Shown here one piece after another: positions 1 through 6,351 of a DNA stretch of 8,637 bases. Within the stretch, counting starts at the first letter, position 1; each line of letters starts with the position of its first letter. The notes under the pieces are model-generated. The model was not told where the DNA came from, did not search any database, and was given only the letters and a program-made list of their open reading frames with translations. Source of the stretch: JAJPJX01 sp964568355 (GTDB taxonomy: Bacteria; Acidobacteriota; Terriglobia; Bryobacterales; Bryobacteraceae); the NCBI GenBank assembly GCA_964568355.1, contig CAZMRK010000642.1, positions 1 through 8,637 of the forward strand. Reading direction: 5' to 3'. Both the position numbers and the translations under genes were made by a program.

Positions 1-395
1 GCTTTTTTGTTCCGTAACACACCTTCGAATTGCGCGGTCAGTGTGACTCCAATCCGCACGATGTGGTCGATGTAGGCTTTCAGCACGGCAGGAATGGAGA
101 GATTGAACATGGGCGTCCCGATGACGATGTGGTCGGCAGCCATAACTTCGGCGGTTAGCTCATCGGATACCTGAAGCGCCTCCCGCATTTCGGACGACCG
201 CTGCTCCGGAGGTGTGAAAACACCACCGATCCAGGAGAGATCAATAAAGGGAAGACGCGTCTTCATGAGATCGCGCCTGACGATTTGACCGCCGGGGTGC
301 CTGGCTTTCCAATGCTCGATGAATCGGGCGTTGAGCCTCCGGGAAATGGAATGCTCCATACGGGGGCTTACGTCAATTGCCAGAAGTACGGACAT
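1..395 (-). CDS. azoR: FMN-dependent NADH-azoreductase / quinone reductase (C-terminus beyond window)
   Basis: This is a flavodoxin-fold enzyme that uses NADH and bound FMN to reduce quinones and, in tested relatives, azo compounds. It is cytosolic and usually a homodimer. The 131 visible residues follow the family layout: a first beta strand (MSVLLAIDVS), a phosphate-binding loop SPRMEHSIS at about residues 10-18, the segment ALQVSDELTAEV at about 73-85, and the FMN-binding stretch TPMFNLSIPAVLKAY at about 94-108, followed by DHIVRIGVTL. The family is about 200 residues long, so roughly 70 are missing past base 1. The start is fixed by a strong ribosome site (AAGGAGGT on the minus strand, bases 410-403) seven bases before the ATG at 395. 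The loop after GVTL looks shorter than in E. coli AzoR, where a Gly-Pro-Glu-Gly stretch follows; this may alter the active-site lid. It is divergent from the PLP enzyme gene. Family assignment is firm; the substrate is unknown. Confidence 0.88.
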   Translation of the reverse strand, partial: MSVLLAIDVSPRMEHSISRRLNARFIEHWKARHPGGQIVRRDLMKTRLPFIDLSWIGGVFTPPEQRSSEMREALQVSDELTAEVMAADHIVIGTPMFNLSIPAVLKAYIDHIVRIGVTLTAQFEGVLRNKK

Positions 396-402
396 CTACG
401 AG

Positions 403-410
403 ACCTCCTT
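403..410 (-). promoter_or_regulatory. Strong ribosome binding site of the azoreductase
   Basis: The minus strand reads AAGGAGGT here, a full match to the anti-Shine-Dalgarno core, with seven bases to the ATG. It decides the start of the azoreductase gene. Confidence 0.75.
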
Positions 411-489
411 TTCATGGCGATAACGAACGGGGACGCGGGAAATCGACAAAGACGTTGCAGATTCTTCTTCCGCCTGCGTGAGACCCCGC

Positions 490-521
490 TTGAGACAAAG
501 CCCGGCCAAAAAAAGTAGAAT
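490..521 (+). promoter_or_regulatory. Weak candidate promoter for the PLP enzyme/propeller operon
   Basis: TTGAGA (490-495) and TAGAAT (516-521) resemble -35 and -10 hexamers, but the 20-base gap is longer than the usual 16-18. The 149-base divergent gap 396-544 must carry promoters for both directions. I see no clear hexamer pair for the azoreductase side and no obvious operator palindrome. Confidence 0.25.
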
Positions 522-544
522 GAGAGGCCAACAGGAAGGTCCCG

Positions 545-1765
545 ATGACGATCAACCGCCGCCAACTGCTCGGTTCCGCCGCAATCGGCATATCCGGCCT
601 CGCCGCCTCCCCCTCGGTCCCGGACTGCCGGTCATTTCGCAAAGAGTTCCCGCGCGCAACACGGGAGGTCTACCTGGATGCCGCCGCCAATATGCCGTTG
701 CCCAACTACGTGGCCGAGGGCATGCGCCGCTATATGGATTTCCACATGTACGGACCCGGCGAGGGGCGCGGTCAGTACGCCAGCGAATCGGTTCGCCAGG
801 CCAAGACTCTTTTTGCAAAGTTGATCAACGCAAAACCATCCGAAATTGGATTCATTATGTGCACCAAGGCCGGAGAAGCCGCGGTGGTCAACGGTCTGCG
901 AATTCAGGAGTCCGGCGGCAATCTGGTTACGAACGATCTTCACTACGCAGGCTCCATTCACGACTACATCGGACGCCGCAAGGCTGGCATGGACGTACGT
1001 ATCGTGAAGCACCGAGACTGGCGTATCGACCTCCGCGACATGGAGAAGGCCGTCGATAAGAAAACGAAGCTGGTCTCGATTACGCTGGTCTCCAACGTAA
1101 ACGGGTGGGTGGAAAACGCCAAGGCGATTAGCGAGCTCGCCCACGCCCACGGGGCATATCTCTATGCCGACATCATCCAAGCCGCGGGCAGCATCCCCGT
1201 CGACGTCAAGGCGCTCGGTCTTGATTTCGCAGCCTGCTCCAACTACAAATGGCTGCAGGGGGTGCGTGGGTCCGGCTTCCTTTACGTGCGGGAAGACTGC
1301 CAGGGATCGGTAGTCAAGGACCTCAGCTTTCCCGGCTACGTTCACTTCAATTATGCGCCCTGGGTGCCGCAGCGTGACTCGGCCGCGGACGAATTCCCGT
1401 ATATCCCGCCAAAGGGAGCCAGCCGTTACGAGCCCGGGAACGTCAACTATGTCGCCTATGCCGGGCAGTACGAGGCGCTGAAGCGCATTCTGGCTCTCGG
1501 CATGGACAACATTTACGCCTACACGAAGCCGATGTGTGACCGGTTGAAAAAGGAACTGCCCGCGCTGGGGTACAAGCTCATCACGCCGGTCGATGCGCGC
1601 AGTTCGATCGTTGTCGTGCAGGCCGCGAACCTGAAGGCCACACAGGAGAAACTGCGCAAGGCGCATGTCCAGGTGACGAGTGCCGGCGTAAATCGTATCC
1701 GCATCTCACCGGCGCTGTATAACAATGAGGAGGACATCGATCGTCTGTTGGCGGCCTTAGCCTGA
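545..1765 (+). CDS. Tat-exported aminotransferase class V-fold PLP-dependent enzyme
   Basis: This 406-residue fold-type I PLP enzyme belongs to the class V group (cysteine desulfurase, isopenicillin-N epimerase, kynureninase relatives). The core is complete: H133 in the position that stacks on the cofactor ring, D209 and Q212 in YADIIQAAG (pyridine nitrogen and ring contacts), K235 in CSNYKWLQG as the Schiff-base lysine, the RYEPGNVNYVAYAG segment, and R386 in NRIRISPALYN as the likely substrate carboxylate clamp. The N-terminus MTINRRQLLGSAAIG followed by a mild hydrophobic run is a twin-arginine signal, suggesting export of a folded, cofactor-loaded enzyme. The start at 545 has AGGAAGG (533-539) five bases upstream. 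The context around K235 (NYKW) is closer to the epimerase-like branch than to the S-x-H-K of NifS/SufS, so desulfurase activity is not supported. The reaction is unknown. It is followed after 12 bases by the propeller gene, very probably in the same operon. Confidence 0.85.
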   Translation: MTINRRQLLGSAAIGISGLAASPSVPDCRSFRKEFPRATREVYLDAAANMPLPNYVAEGMRRYMDFHMYGPGEGRGQYASESVRQAKTLFAKLINAKPSEIGFIMCTKAGEAAVVNGLRIQESGGNLVTNDLHYAGSIHDYIGRRKAGMDVRIVKHRDWRIDLRDMEKAVDKKTKLVSITLVSNVNGWVENAKAISELAHAHGAYLYADIIQAAGSIPVDVKALGLDFAACSNYKWLQGVRGSGFLYVREDCQGSVVKDLSFPGYVHFNYAPWVPQRDSAADEFPYIPPKGASRYEPGNVNYVAYAGQYEALKRILALGMDNIYAYTKPMCDRLKKELPALGYKLITPVDARSSIVVVQAANLKATQEKLRKAHVQVTSAGVNRIRISPALYNNEEDIDRLLAALA

Positions 1766-1777
1766 GCTGCGACCGCC

Positions 1778-3526
1778 ATGAATCTTCGCCACTTCCTTCT
1801 GATTGCCCTATCTCTGCCTGCCTGCGCCGCACAGACGGTGCGCATACAGGAGGCCGGCCCGGCCATTGCCCCGGCAATCTCGCCGGATGGCCGCTGGCTC
1901 GCCTTCGCCTCAAATCGTGGCGGGTCGAAGTTCCTGCACCTTTGGGTCAGACCGCTCGCCGGTGGGGATGCCCGTCAGTTGACCACCGGGTTGCACGACG
2001 ATCACGAGCCGGTTTTCTCGCCTGACGGGCGCATGCTGGCTTACCGCAGCGAGGAAAACGGCGGTGGCATCTACGTGATCCCGACCACGGGAGGGAAACC
2101 ACGCCGCTTTGCGCAAGCCGGCCACCGTCCGAGATTCTCGCCGGACGGCAGCCGGATCGCTTATTGGGTGGCTGCCGGTTCGAGAACCAGCTTATTCGCC
2201 GGCGATGTCTCGGGAACGCGCCGCCAGCCCCTGCAGGCAGGCTTCTACTCGGCGAAGGATCCCGTCTGGTCGCCGGACGGCAAGTACCTGATCTTTGCCG
2301 GCTGCCGGTCGGCCTCGACGGAGAGCTGTGATTGGTGGGTGAGTCCTGTCGGAGGCAGCACGCCGGTTGCCACGGGCGCCGCCAAAGTTTTCCGGCAGCA
2401 GCATCTGGACGATCAGCCGAGCCCTGATCTTTGGCTTTCTCGGGGCAAGACAATCCTCTTCACGGCCAACACAGGTCATGACACACGGCTCTGGACTCTG
2501 CACCTGAGTCCGGATCCCTGGCGGGTGGAGGGGCCAGCCCGACGCCTGACGGCCGGCGAAAGCGATGAGCGCACCCCGTCCGCCGCTTCTGATGGACGGG
2601 TCCTGTTTGCCAGCCGCACGCAGAACATCGACATCTGGAGCCTGCCTCTGGATGCGGATGCCGCGCAGCCAAAGGGCCCACTGGCACGATTGACCAGCGA
2701 TCCCTCCCTCGATCAGAGGCCGAGCCTGTCTCGAGACGGCAAACGAATCGCCTGGGAGACCAGCCGCGGCGGGAACTTTGAAGTATGGGTTCGGGATCTC
2801 GCCTCGGGGAACGAAAAGGGTCTTACCAGCGGCCCCTTGCGGGAGCACATGCCCGCGCTCAAGCCGGATGGATCGAGGCTCGTCTATGACGCCCACGATG
2901 GGGACAAGGTGACGATATGGGAGTCCGCCTTTGAAGGGGGAGAGCCCGTCCGGATCCGGGAGGAGAATGTGGGCCAGGGATCGTTTCAATGGACGGAAAA
3001 TGGCGACGCCGTTCTCTATTTCAATCGAGAGCCGCCCGGGTCCGTCGGACTCATGAGCCTGTCGAGCAGGAAATATACGGTGCTGCTACGACACCCGAAG
3101 CTCAACCTTTCGCTCGCCGATGCGCGGCTGTCGCCGGATGGCCGCTGGATTGCATTCCCGGTCCCCTTCGCGCCACACCGCTCGCGCCTTGCGGTGGCAC
3201 GAGTTTCGGGAACGGTGATCGAGAACGAACGGGATTGGACCTATCTCGCGCCGGAGACGATCAACAGTTCTCAGCCGGAATGGTCGCCTGACGGCAGATG
3301 GCTGTATTTCCTCTCTGACCAGACGGGAAGGCTGGCAGTTTGGGCCCTGCGCCTCTCCGCCGAAGGGAAGTCCCAGGCCGCACCGAAGCTGATCCTGGAT
3401 TTCCCAGGCATGCTCCTGAGCATCGCGGAGATGCGGCCGCGTGATATCGGTCTGACCGTCGCGCGCGACAAGCTGGCTCTTGCGGTGGCCGAGTACAGCG
3501 GGACAATCTGGTGCCTGCAGCCCTGA
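1778..3526 (+). CDS. Exported WD40-like (PD40/TolB-type) beta-propeller protein
   Basis: This 582-residue protein is built almost wholly of PD40 repeats. Blades can be recognised by [S/T]-P-D-G-x-x-[I/L]-[A/L]-[F/Y] motifs at about residues 35, 81, 121, 165, 452 and 503, with degenerate copies near 270, 318, 362 and 406, so there are around ten or more strand units, perhaps two propellers. The start MNLRHFLLIALSLPACAAQT is a signal peptide cleaved near ACA-AQ; LPAC is a poor lipobox, so a lipoprotein anchor is possible but less likely. No catalytic domain follows the propeller, so the DPP-IV type peptidase reading is unlikely. C176 and C184 could form a disulfide if exported. The C-terminal SGTIWCLQP resembles the end of propellers attached to acidobacterial Ser/Thr kinases (recalled, not searched). 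It starts 12 bases after the PLP enzyme stop with no good ribosome site, suggesting translational coupling. The likely role is binding or scaffolding in the cell envelope; the ligand is unknown. Confidence 0.85.
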   Translation: MNLRHFLLIALSLPACAAQTVRIQEAGPAIAPAISPDGRWLAFASNRGGSKFLHLWVRPLAGGDARQLTTGLHDDHEPVFSPDGRMLAYRSEENGGGIYVIPTTGGKPRRFAQAGHRPRFSPDGSRIAYWVAAGSRTSLFAGDVSGTRRQPLQAGFYSAKDPVWSPDGKYLIFAGCRSASTESCDWWVSPVGGSTPVATGAAKVFRQQHLDDQPSPDLWLSRGKTILFTANTGHDTRLWTLHLSPDPWRVEGPARRLTAGESDERTPSAASDGRVLFASRTQNIDIWSLPLDADAAQPKGPLARLTSDPSLDQRPSLSRDGKRIAWETSRGGNFEVWVRDLASGNEKGLTSGPLREHMPALKPDGSRLVYDAHDGDKVTIWESAFEGGEPVRIREENVGQGSFQWTENGDAVLYFNREPPGSVGLMSLSSRKYTVLLRHPKLNLSLADARLSPDGRWIAFPVPFAPHRSRLAVARVSGTVIENERDWTYLAPETINSSQPEWSPDGRWLYFLSDQTGRLAVWALRLSAEGKSQAAPKLILDFPGMLLSIAEMRPRDIGLTVARDKLALAVAEYSGTIWCLQP

Positions 3527-3566
3527 GAGATGCCGGGTGACGTCCGCCGCCTTCCGATTTCCAGGC

Positions 3567-3572
3567 TAGGAT
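3567..3572 (+). promoter_or_regulatory. Candidate -10 box for a leaderless PEBP gene
   Basis: TAGGAT ends six bases before the ATG at 3579, so transcription would begin at or next to the start codon. No clear -35 is seen. The same bases (GGAT) are the only, weak, ribosome-site candidate. Confidence 0.3.
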
Positions 3573-3578
3573 AGTCCC

Positions 3579-4190
3579 ATGTGCTTTCCTCTGTGTGCGG
3601 CGATCCTTTTGTCTGTTGCGTTCCTGTGCTCTACTCAAGCTTCAGGGCAAGCTCCGGGTCAAACTCCGGGGACGCCCCGCCCGGCAGCCATGACGCTGAC
3701 GATTTCGGGATTCCCCGATGGCGGCCAGATCCCCGTCCGCTTCAGCCAGGCAGCTCCAGGCGCCGCGCCCGGCGAGGGCACCTCGCCGGCGATACAGTGG
3801 GCCAACGCGCCGGCCGGCACGCAGAGTTTCTTCCTCCATATGCACGATCTGGATGTAGCGCGGAACAAGACCACCGACGACCAGGCGCACTGGGTGGTCT
3901 GGAATATACCGGCAACGGCCACCGGGTTACCGGAGGGCATGCCGAAGGGATTGCAATTACCAGACGGAAGCTATCAGATCAGCGCGACGGGACCGGTGTA
4001 CCGCGGCCCTGGTGCAGCCGCGAGTGGCCCGCTTCACCACTACATGTTCGAGCTTTATGCGCTCGACACCAAGCTCGACGTGAAACCCGCCAGCGACGCT
4101 TTCGAGACTCGGGCAAACGTCATGAAAGCGATTCAGGGTCACGTCCTGGCCAAGGCGGTGTACGGAGGCCGCTTCCGGCGGCCGCAATGA
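3579..4190 (+). CDS. Secreted YbhB/YbcL-type PEBP (Raf kinase inhibitor-like) protein
   Basis: A phosphatidylethanolamine-binding-protein fold of 203 residues. The N-terminal MCFPLCAAILLSVAFLCST is a signal peptide, followed by a Gln/Pro/Gly-rich linker (about 21-36). The bacterial YbhB signature is complete: SPAIQWANAPAGT (69-81), HMHDLD (87-92) with D90 and D92 lining the pocket, HWVVWNIPA (104-112), and YRGPG then HHYMFELYALD (141-163). PEBP proteins have a small anion/phospholipid-head pocket, but the biological role of the bacterial ones is poorly defined. The exported location differs from cytosolic E. coli YbhB. The start at 3579 gives the intact signal peptide. It lies 52 bases after the propeller stop, so it may be co-transcribed or use its own leaderless promoter. 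An overlapping +2 frame reading of similar length has no family features and was discarded. Confidence 0.88.
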   Translation: MCFPLCAAILLSVAFLCSTQASGQAPGQTPGTPRPAAMTLTISGFPDGGQIPVRFSQAAPGAAPGEGTSPAIQWANAPAGTQSFFLHMHDLDVARNKTTDDQAHWVVWNIPATATGLPEGMPKGLQLPDGSYQISATGPVYRGPGAAASGPLHHYMFELYALDTKLDVKPASDAFETRANVMKAIQGHVLAKAVYGGRFRRPQ

Positions 4191-4227
4191 TCGCGGCGCA
4201 CGCTTCGGCGCAGATGGTTTGTGCCAT

Positions 4228-4248
4228 GAGCGCCGTGTATGGGCGCTC
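4228..4248. repeat. 7-bp inverted repeat after the PEBP gene
   Basis: GAGCGCC (4228-4234) and GGCGCTC (4242-4248) are perfect complements around a seven-base loop. The stem is GC-rich but has no T-run after it, so it is either a weak terminator for the PEBP gene or an upstream operator of the vapBC unit. Confidence 0.4.
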
Positions 4249-4254
4249 GGGCGT

Positions 4255-4275
4255 GATACGGCAAGTTGACGTATC
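4255..4275. promoter_or_regulatory. Candidate operator of the vapBC unit (inverted repeat)
   Basis: GATACG (4255-4260) and CGTATC (4270-4275) form a perfect 6-bp inverted repeat with nine bases between. It ends six bases before the ribosome site of the antitoxin gene. Toxin-antitoxin complexes of the VapBC type commonly bind such repeats at their own promoter; that this one is bound is inference. Confidence 0.4.
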
Positions 4276-4280
4276 CTGAA

Positions 4281-4287
4281 AAGGAGG
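4281..4287 (+). promoter_or_regulatory. Strong ribosome binding site of the antitoxin gene
   Basis: AAGGAGG lies eight bases before the ATG at 4296. It fixes that ATG as the antitoxin start over a TTG at 4266, which lies upstream of this site. Confidence 0.7.
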
Positions 4288-4295
4288 TTCTCACG

Positions 4296-4517
4296 ATGGA
4301 CATTCGAGCCGAGATTGCGGCGCGGGTTGACAAGCTGAGCCCCGATATGCAGGAGCAAGTGCTGCGGTTCGTCTCGTCTTTGGGAGCCTCGCTGTCCAAA
4401 GGTGAAAACGGAGAGGCCCTGCGCCGCTTCGCGGGATCGTTGGATCATGCCTCGGCGCGTGAAATGATCCAAGCGATCGAAGAGGAATGCGAGCGGGTAG
4501 ATGCCGGCGAATGGTAG
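4296..4517 (+). CDS. vapB: Antitoxin of a VapBC-type toxin-antitoxin pair
   Basis: A 73-residue acidic protein immediately upstream of and overlapping a PIN-domain toxin gene. The N-terminal half (VDKLSPDMQEQVLRFVSSL) resembles the LPPEQQQEVLDFVEFL helix of DUF2281-type small antitoxins. The C-terminal half (SAREMIQAIEEECERVDAGEW) resembles the toxin-wrapping tail of VapB proteins paired with PIN toxins in cyanobacteria and acidobacteria; this comparison is from memory. No ribbon-helix-helix or AbrB signature is obvious, so its DNA-binding mode is unclear. Neutralising the toxin at the active site through the acidic tail is the expected role. The start is set by the strong ribosome site at 4281. 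The last 17 bases overlap the toxin gene. Confidence 0.75.
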   Translation: MDIRAEIAARVDKLSPDMQEQVLRFVSSLGASLSKGENGEALRRFAGSLDHASAREMIQAIEEECERVDAGEW

Positions 4518-4896
4518 GTTCCTGCTCGATACCAACATCGTGATCGCCCTTTTAGAGGGCGACGACAGAGTGTTGTCTAATTTGGGTCGAGCATCGGAAG
4601 TCTTTATCCCTGCGATCGTAGTGGGTGAGTTGTTCTTCGGTGCCGCGAAATCCGGTCGCCCCGCGGAGAACATCGCCAAGGTGGAACGGTTTGCTGCTGG
4701 CAGGTCCATTCTTCCGTGTGACCTTAATGTCGCGCGTGTCTATGGAGGCGTGAGGCAACGCCTTCGCGAGAAAGGTCGGCCTATTCCCGAAAACGACATC
4801 TGGATCGCCGCCACAGCCACGTGTCACGAATTGGTTCTGATTACGCGTGACCGCCATTTCCTTGACGTCGACGGTTTGACTGTCGCTACGTGGTGA
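4501..4896 (+). CDS. vapC: VapC-type PIN-domain ribonuclease toxin
   Basis: A 131-residue PIN-domain protein of typical VapC length. Such toxins are Mg2+-dependent endoribonucleases that cut tRNA or rRNA and stall translation when the antitoxin is lost. The four acidic metal ligands are visible: D10 in FLLDTN, E43 in VVGELFFGA, D99 in ENDIWIAATA and D117 in LITRDRHF. The intact set predicts an active toxin. The family assignment is strong; the RNA target cannot be read from sequence. The ATG at 4501 lies inside the antitoxin gene (17-base overlap) with only a weak, distant AGAGGA (4481-4486), so translation is probably coupled to the antitoxin. That keeps toxin output below antitoxin output. 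Confidence 0.9.
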   Translation: MPANGRFLLDTNIVIALLEGDDRVLSNLGRASEVFIPAIVVGELFFGAAKSGRPAENIAKVERFAAGRSILPCDLNVARVYGGVRQRLREKGRPIPENDIWIAATATCHELVLITRDRHFLDVDGLTVATW

Positions 4897-4950
4897 ACTC
4901 GACTTGGTTGTTCCAGGTGAGCTGCCGTTGGGGGTGGTTTGCGCGTTACG

Positions 4951-4990
4951 CGGCAAGTTAAGCTCAGGAATATCAAGCTCCAGGAGGTTC
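4951..4990 (+). repeat. Partial copy of the vapBC leader downstream of vapC
   Basis: CGGCAAGTT at 4951-4959 and AGGAGGTTC at 4982-4990 repeat the two blocks that precede the antitoxin start (4259-4267 and 4282-4290) in the same order, with 22 instead of 14 bases between. No open frame with antitoxin features follows. The gap 4897-5073 otherwise holds only an imperfect direct repeat (AAGCTCAGGA at 4960-4969, AAGCTCCAGGA at 4975-4985) and the acetyltransferase promoter candidate. Confidence 0.4.
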
Positions 4991-5050
4991 GCGTCCGGCT
5001 AGCTTCGTAGTGAGTGCGGAGCGGCAACTTTTCCGCCTTCTCCAGTCCGC

Positions 5051-5056
5051 TACAAT
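5051..5056 (+). promoter_or_regulatory. Candidate -10 box of the acetyltransferase gene
   Basis: TACAAT is a 5-of-6 match to the -10 consensus and would start transcription near 5063, about ten bases before the ATG at 5074. The region 5028-5034 (CTTTTCC) is a poor -35. The position supports the start at 5074 or 5086 rather than an upstream GTG at 5014. Confidence 0.4.
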
Positions 5057-5073
5057 CGCAGCGTAGCCGCTCT

Positions 5074-5652
5074 ATGCGCCATTTGATGCCTATCGTTACG
5101 CCGCGCTTGGTCTTGCGCCCGCCAAATCTTGGCGATTTGGATTCTATCCAAACCGCGAAGGAGGATGCGTGGCCCGATTTGCAGCGTTGGATGGCCTGGG
5201 CCTTCGAGAACCAACGGTCGCGGCAAGCGATGGAAGACTCTATTCGACGAACGATGGATTACCAGAGTCAAGCAGGAATCGCATTGGCCGGATTCCATAG
5301 GATCAATGGAGATTTCGTCGTTCGAACCGCCTTGGATCTTACCGATGAGCCAGACGTCTATGAGACCGGATACTGGGTTGCGCCTAAATACGCCGGACAG
5401 GGCATGGCGACGGAGGCAACAAACGCGGCTATTCGTTATGCGTTCGGCCACCTTGGCGCGAAGGCAATCAGCATCGGGTATTTCGACGGGAACGAGCCCA
5501 GTCAGCGCATCGTCGAGAAATTGGGATTCCAGAAACTACGCGTTGCCCACAAAGCGGCAATACGTTGCCTCGACGGCACGAAGCTCGATCGTCATGAATA
5601 CATCCTGAGGAGCCCCGACGCGCTGCCCGAACTCGACGTCTCATGGGGCTGA
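5074..5652 (+). CDS. GNAT-family N-acetyltransferase, RimJ/RimL-like
   Basis: A 192-residue acetyl-CoA-dependent acetyltransferase of the Acetyltransf_3 (RimJ/RimL) type. The opening TPRLVLRPP is the usual first strand of the group. Motif A is seen in ETGYWVAPKYAGQGMATEA, with Q-G-M-A for the pyrophosphate-binding loop, followed by the helix NAAIRYAFGHLGAKAISIGY. The end GNEPSQRIVEKLGFQKLRV is the conserved N-x-x-S-x-x-x-x-E-K-x-G-F segment. The substrate could be a protein N-terminus, an amino acid or an antibiotic amine; the sequence does not decide. I chose ATG 5074, just after the TACAAT box; ATG 5086 (MPIVTPRL) would give a more compact family-like start. No ribosome site precedes either. 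It follows vapC by 177 bases. It lacks the size and basic partner gene of toxin GNATs, so it is not part of a second toxin-antitoxin pair. Confidence 0.85.
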   Translation: MRHLMPIVTPRLVLRPPNLGDLDSIQTAKEDAWPDLQRWMAWAFENQRSRQAMEDSIRRTMDYQSQAGIALAGFHRINGDFVVRTALDLTDEPDVYETGYWVAPKYAGQGMATEATNAAIRYAFGHLGAKAISIGYFDGNEPSQRIVEKLGFQKLRVAHKAAIRCLDGTKLDRHEYILRSPDALPELDVSWG

Positions 5653-5753
5653 CGCCATACGGCTTCGATAGCACACACCCCCGTCCCCGCCGCGTACGTA
5701 TCGTCGGCACCAGGAAGCACACCACTTGACGGTATGTCGCCTATACGCGGAAG

Positions 5754-6347
5754 ATGTTGGCGAAGGCTCGTGAGGAGGCGGCCAAGACTACTGGCGCTCA
5801 ATTGGAAAAGCTCACCACCCAGATCGCCTCCCTTCAAGCGAAGATTGAGGACGCCCGCAGCCGTAAGGAGCGGGCGATCGCCAGGGCACAGCTCACTAAG
5901 TCTGGCTTCGTCTACGTGATCTCGAACATTGGCTCCTTCGGGGAAAAGGTATTCAAGATCGGCATGACCCGCAGGATGGAGCCAATGAACCGAATTTACG
6001 AGTTAGGCGATGCATCGGTGCCCTTCGCGTTTGACGTTCACGTCATGATGTTCTCTGAGAATGCGCCGGAGCTGGAGGGGGCGTTACACGATCTCTTCGA
6101 ATCCCGCCGCGTCAACATGGTCAACCGCCGGAAGGAGTTTTACCGAGACGTCGAACTGGCCGAGATCGAGGAGTTCGTCAAGAAGTGCGGCCTAAGTGCT
6201 CAGTTCATCCAGGCGCCCGAGGCTAAGGAGTACCGGGAGACGGTAGCGCTCATCGAGGAGTGCAAGCACAAAGTCGCGGCTGCCGCCGCCGCCAACGAAG
6301 AAGCTGTGGTTGTGGCCGAGCGGTTTCCGGAACGACTCTTCACCTAG
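5754..6347 (+). CDS. DUF4041/T5orf172 (GIY-YIG-like) protein, probably 5'-truncated
   Basis: The 197 residues match the C-terminal part of DUF4041/T5orf172 (MUG113-like) proteins often found in phages and mobile regions. Residues 1-48 are a coiled coil (LEKLTTQIASLQAKIEDARSR). From about 52 to 135 comes the T5orf172 domain: VYVISN (GIY-like), FKIGMTRR (YIG-like), R80, PFAFDVH, then LEGALHDLF and RVNMVNRRKEFY. Residues after 155 form an Ala/Glu-rich helix. Full-length relatives are, from memory, 400-550 residues with a DUF4041 domain before the coil; here that domain is missing. The family-like reading continues a few codons upstream of the ATG (RYVAYTRK) to an in-frame TGA at 5727-5729, and no ribosome site is properly spaced before the ATG. 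I infer a gene remnant, although the nuclease-like domain itself looks intact. The gap 5653-5753 shows no trace of the missing part. Confidence 0.7.
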   Translation: MLAKAREEAAKTTGAQLEKLTTQIASLQAKIEDARSRKERAIARAQLTKSGFVYVISNIGSFGEKVFKIGMTRRMEPMNRIYELGDASVPFAFDVHVMMFSENAPELEGALHDLFESRRVNMVNRRKEFYRDVELAEIEEFVKKCGLSAQFIQAPEAKEYRETVALIEECKHKVAAAAAANEEAVVVAERFPERLFT

Positions 6348-6351
6348 ATAA

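Noticed and set aside
632..1666. Long open frame (344 codons) on the minus strand across the PLP enzyme gene
   Set aside because: It is antisense to a gene with a complete class V active site and shows no family motif. Long antisense frames are common in GC-rich coding DNA.
2192..2989. 265-codon minus-strand frame inside the propeller gene
   Set aside because: Antisense shadow of repeated PD40 coding sequence, with no ribosome site or recognisable domain.
3581..4279. Plus-strand frame of 232 codons overlapping the PEBP gene
   Set aside because: It is a +2 frame shadow; the overlapping frame at 3579 carries the full PEBP signature and signal peptide.
4266..4295. TTG at 4266 as start of the antitoxin
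   Set aside because: It lies upstream of the strong AAGGAGG at 4281-4287, which is correctly spaced for the ATG at 4296.
3957..4709. 250-codon minus-strand frame across the PEBP and vapBC genes
   Set aside because: It spans three well-supported plus-strand genes and a regulatory gap, with no domain features.
5014..5073. GTG at 5014 as start of the acetyltransferase
   Set aside because: The extra 20 residues are not like the family start, and the TACAAT box at 5051 lies inside this extension.
5734..5919. 61-codon plus-strand frame overlapping the start of the T5orf172 gene
   Set aside because: Arg/Ser/Pro-rich out-of-frame reading of the coiled-coil coding region, with no features of its own.
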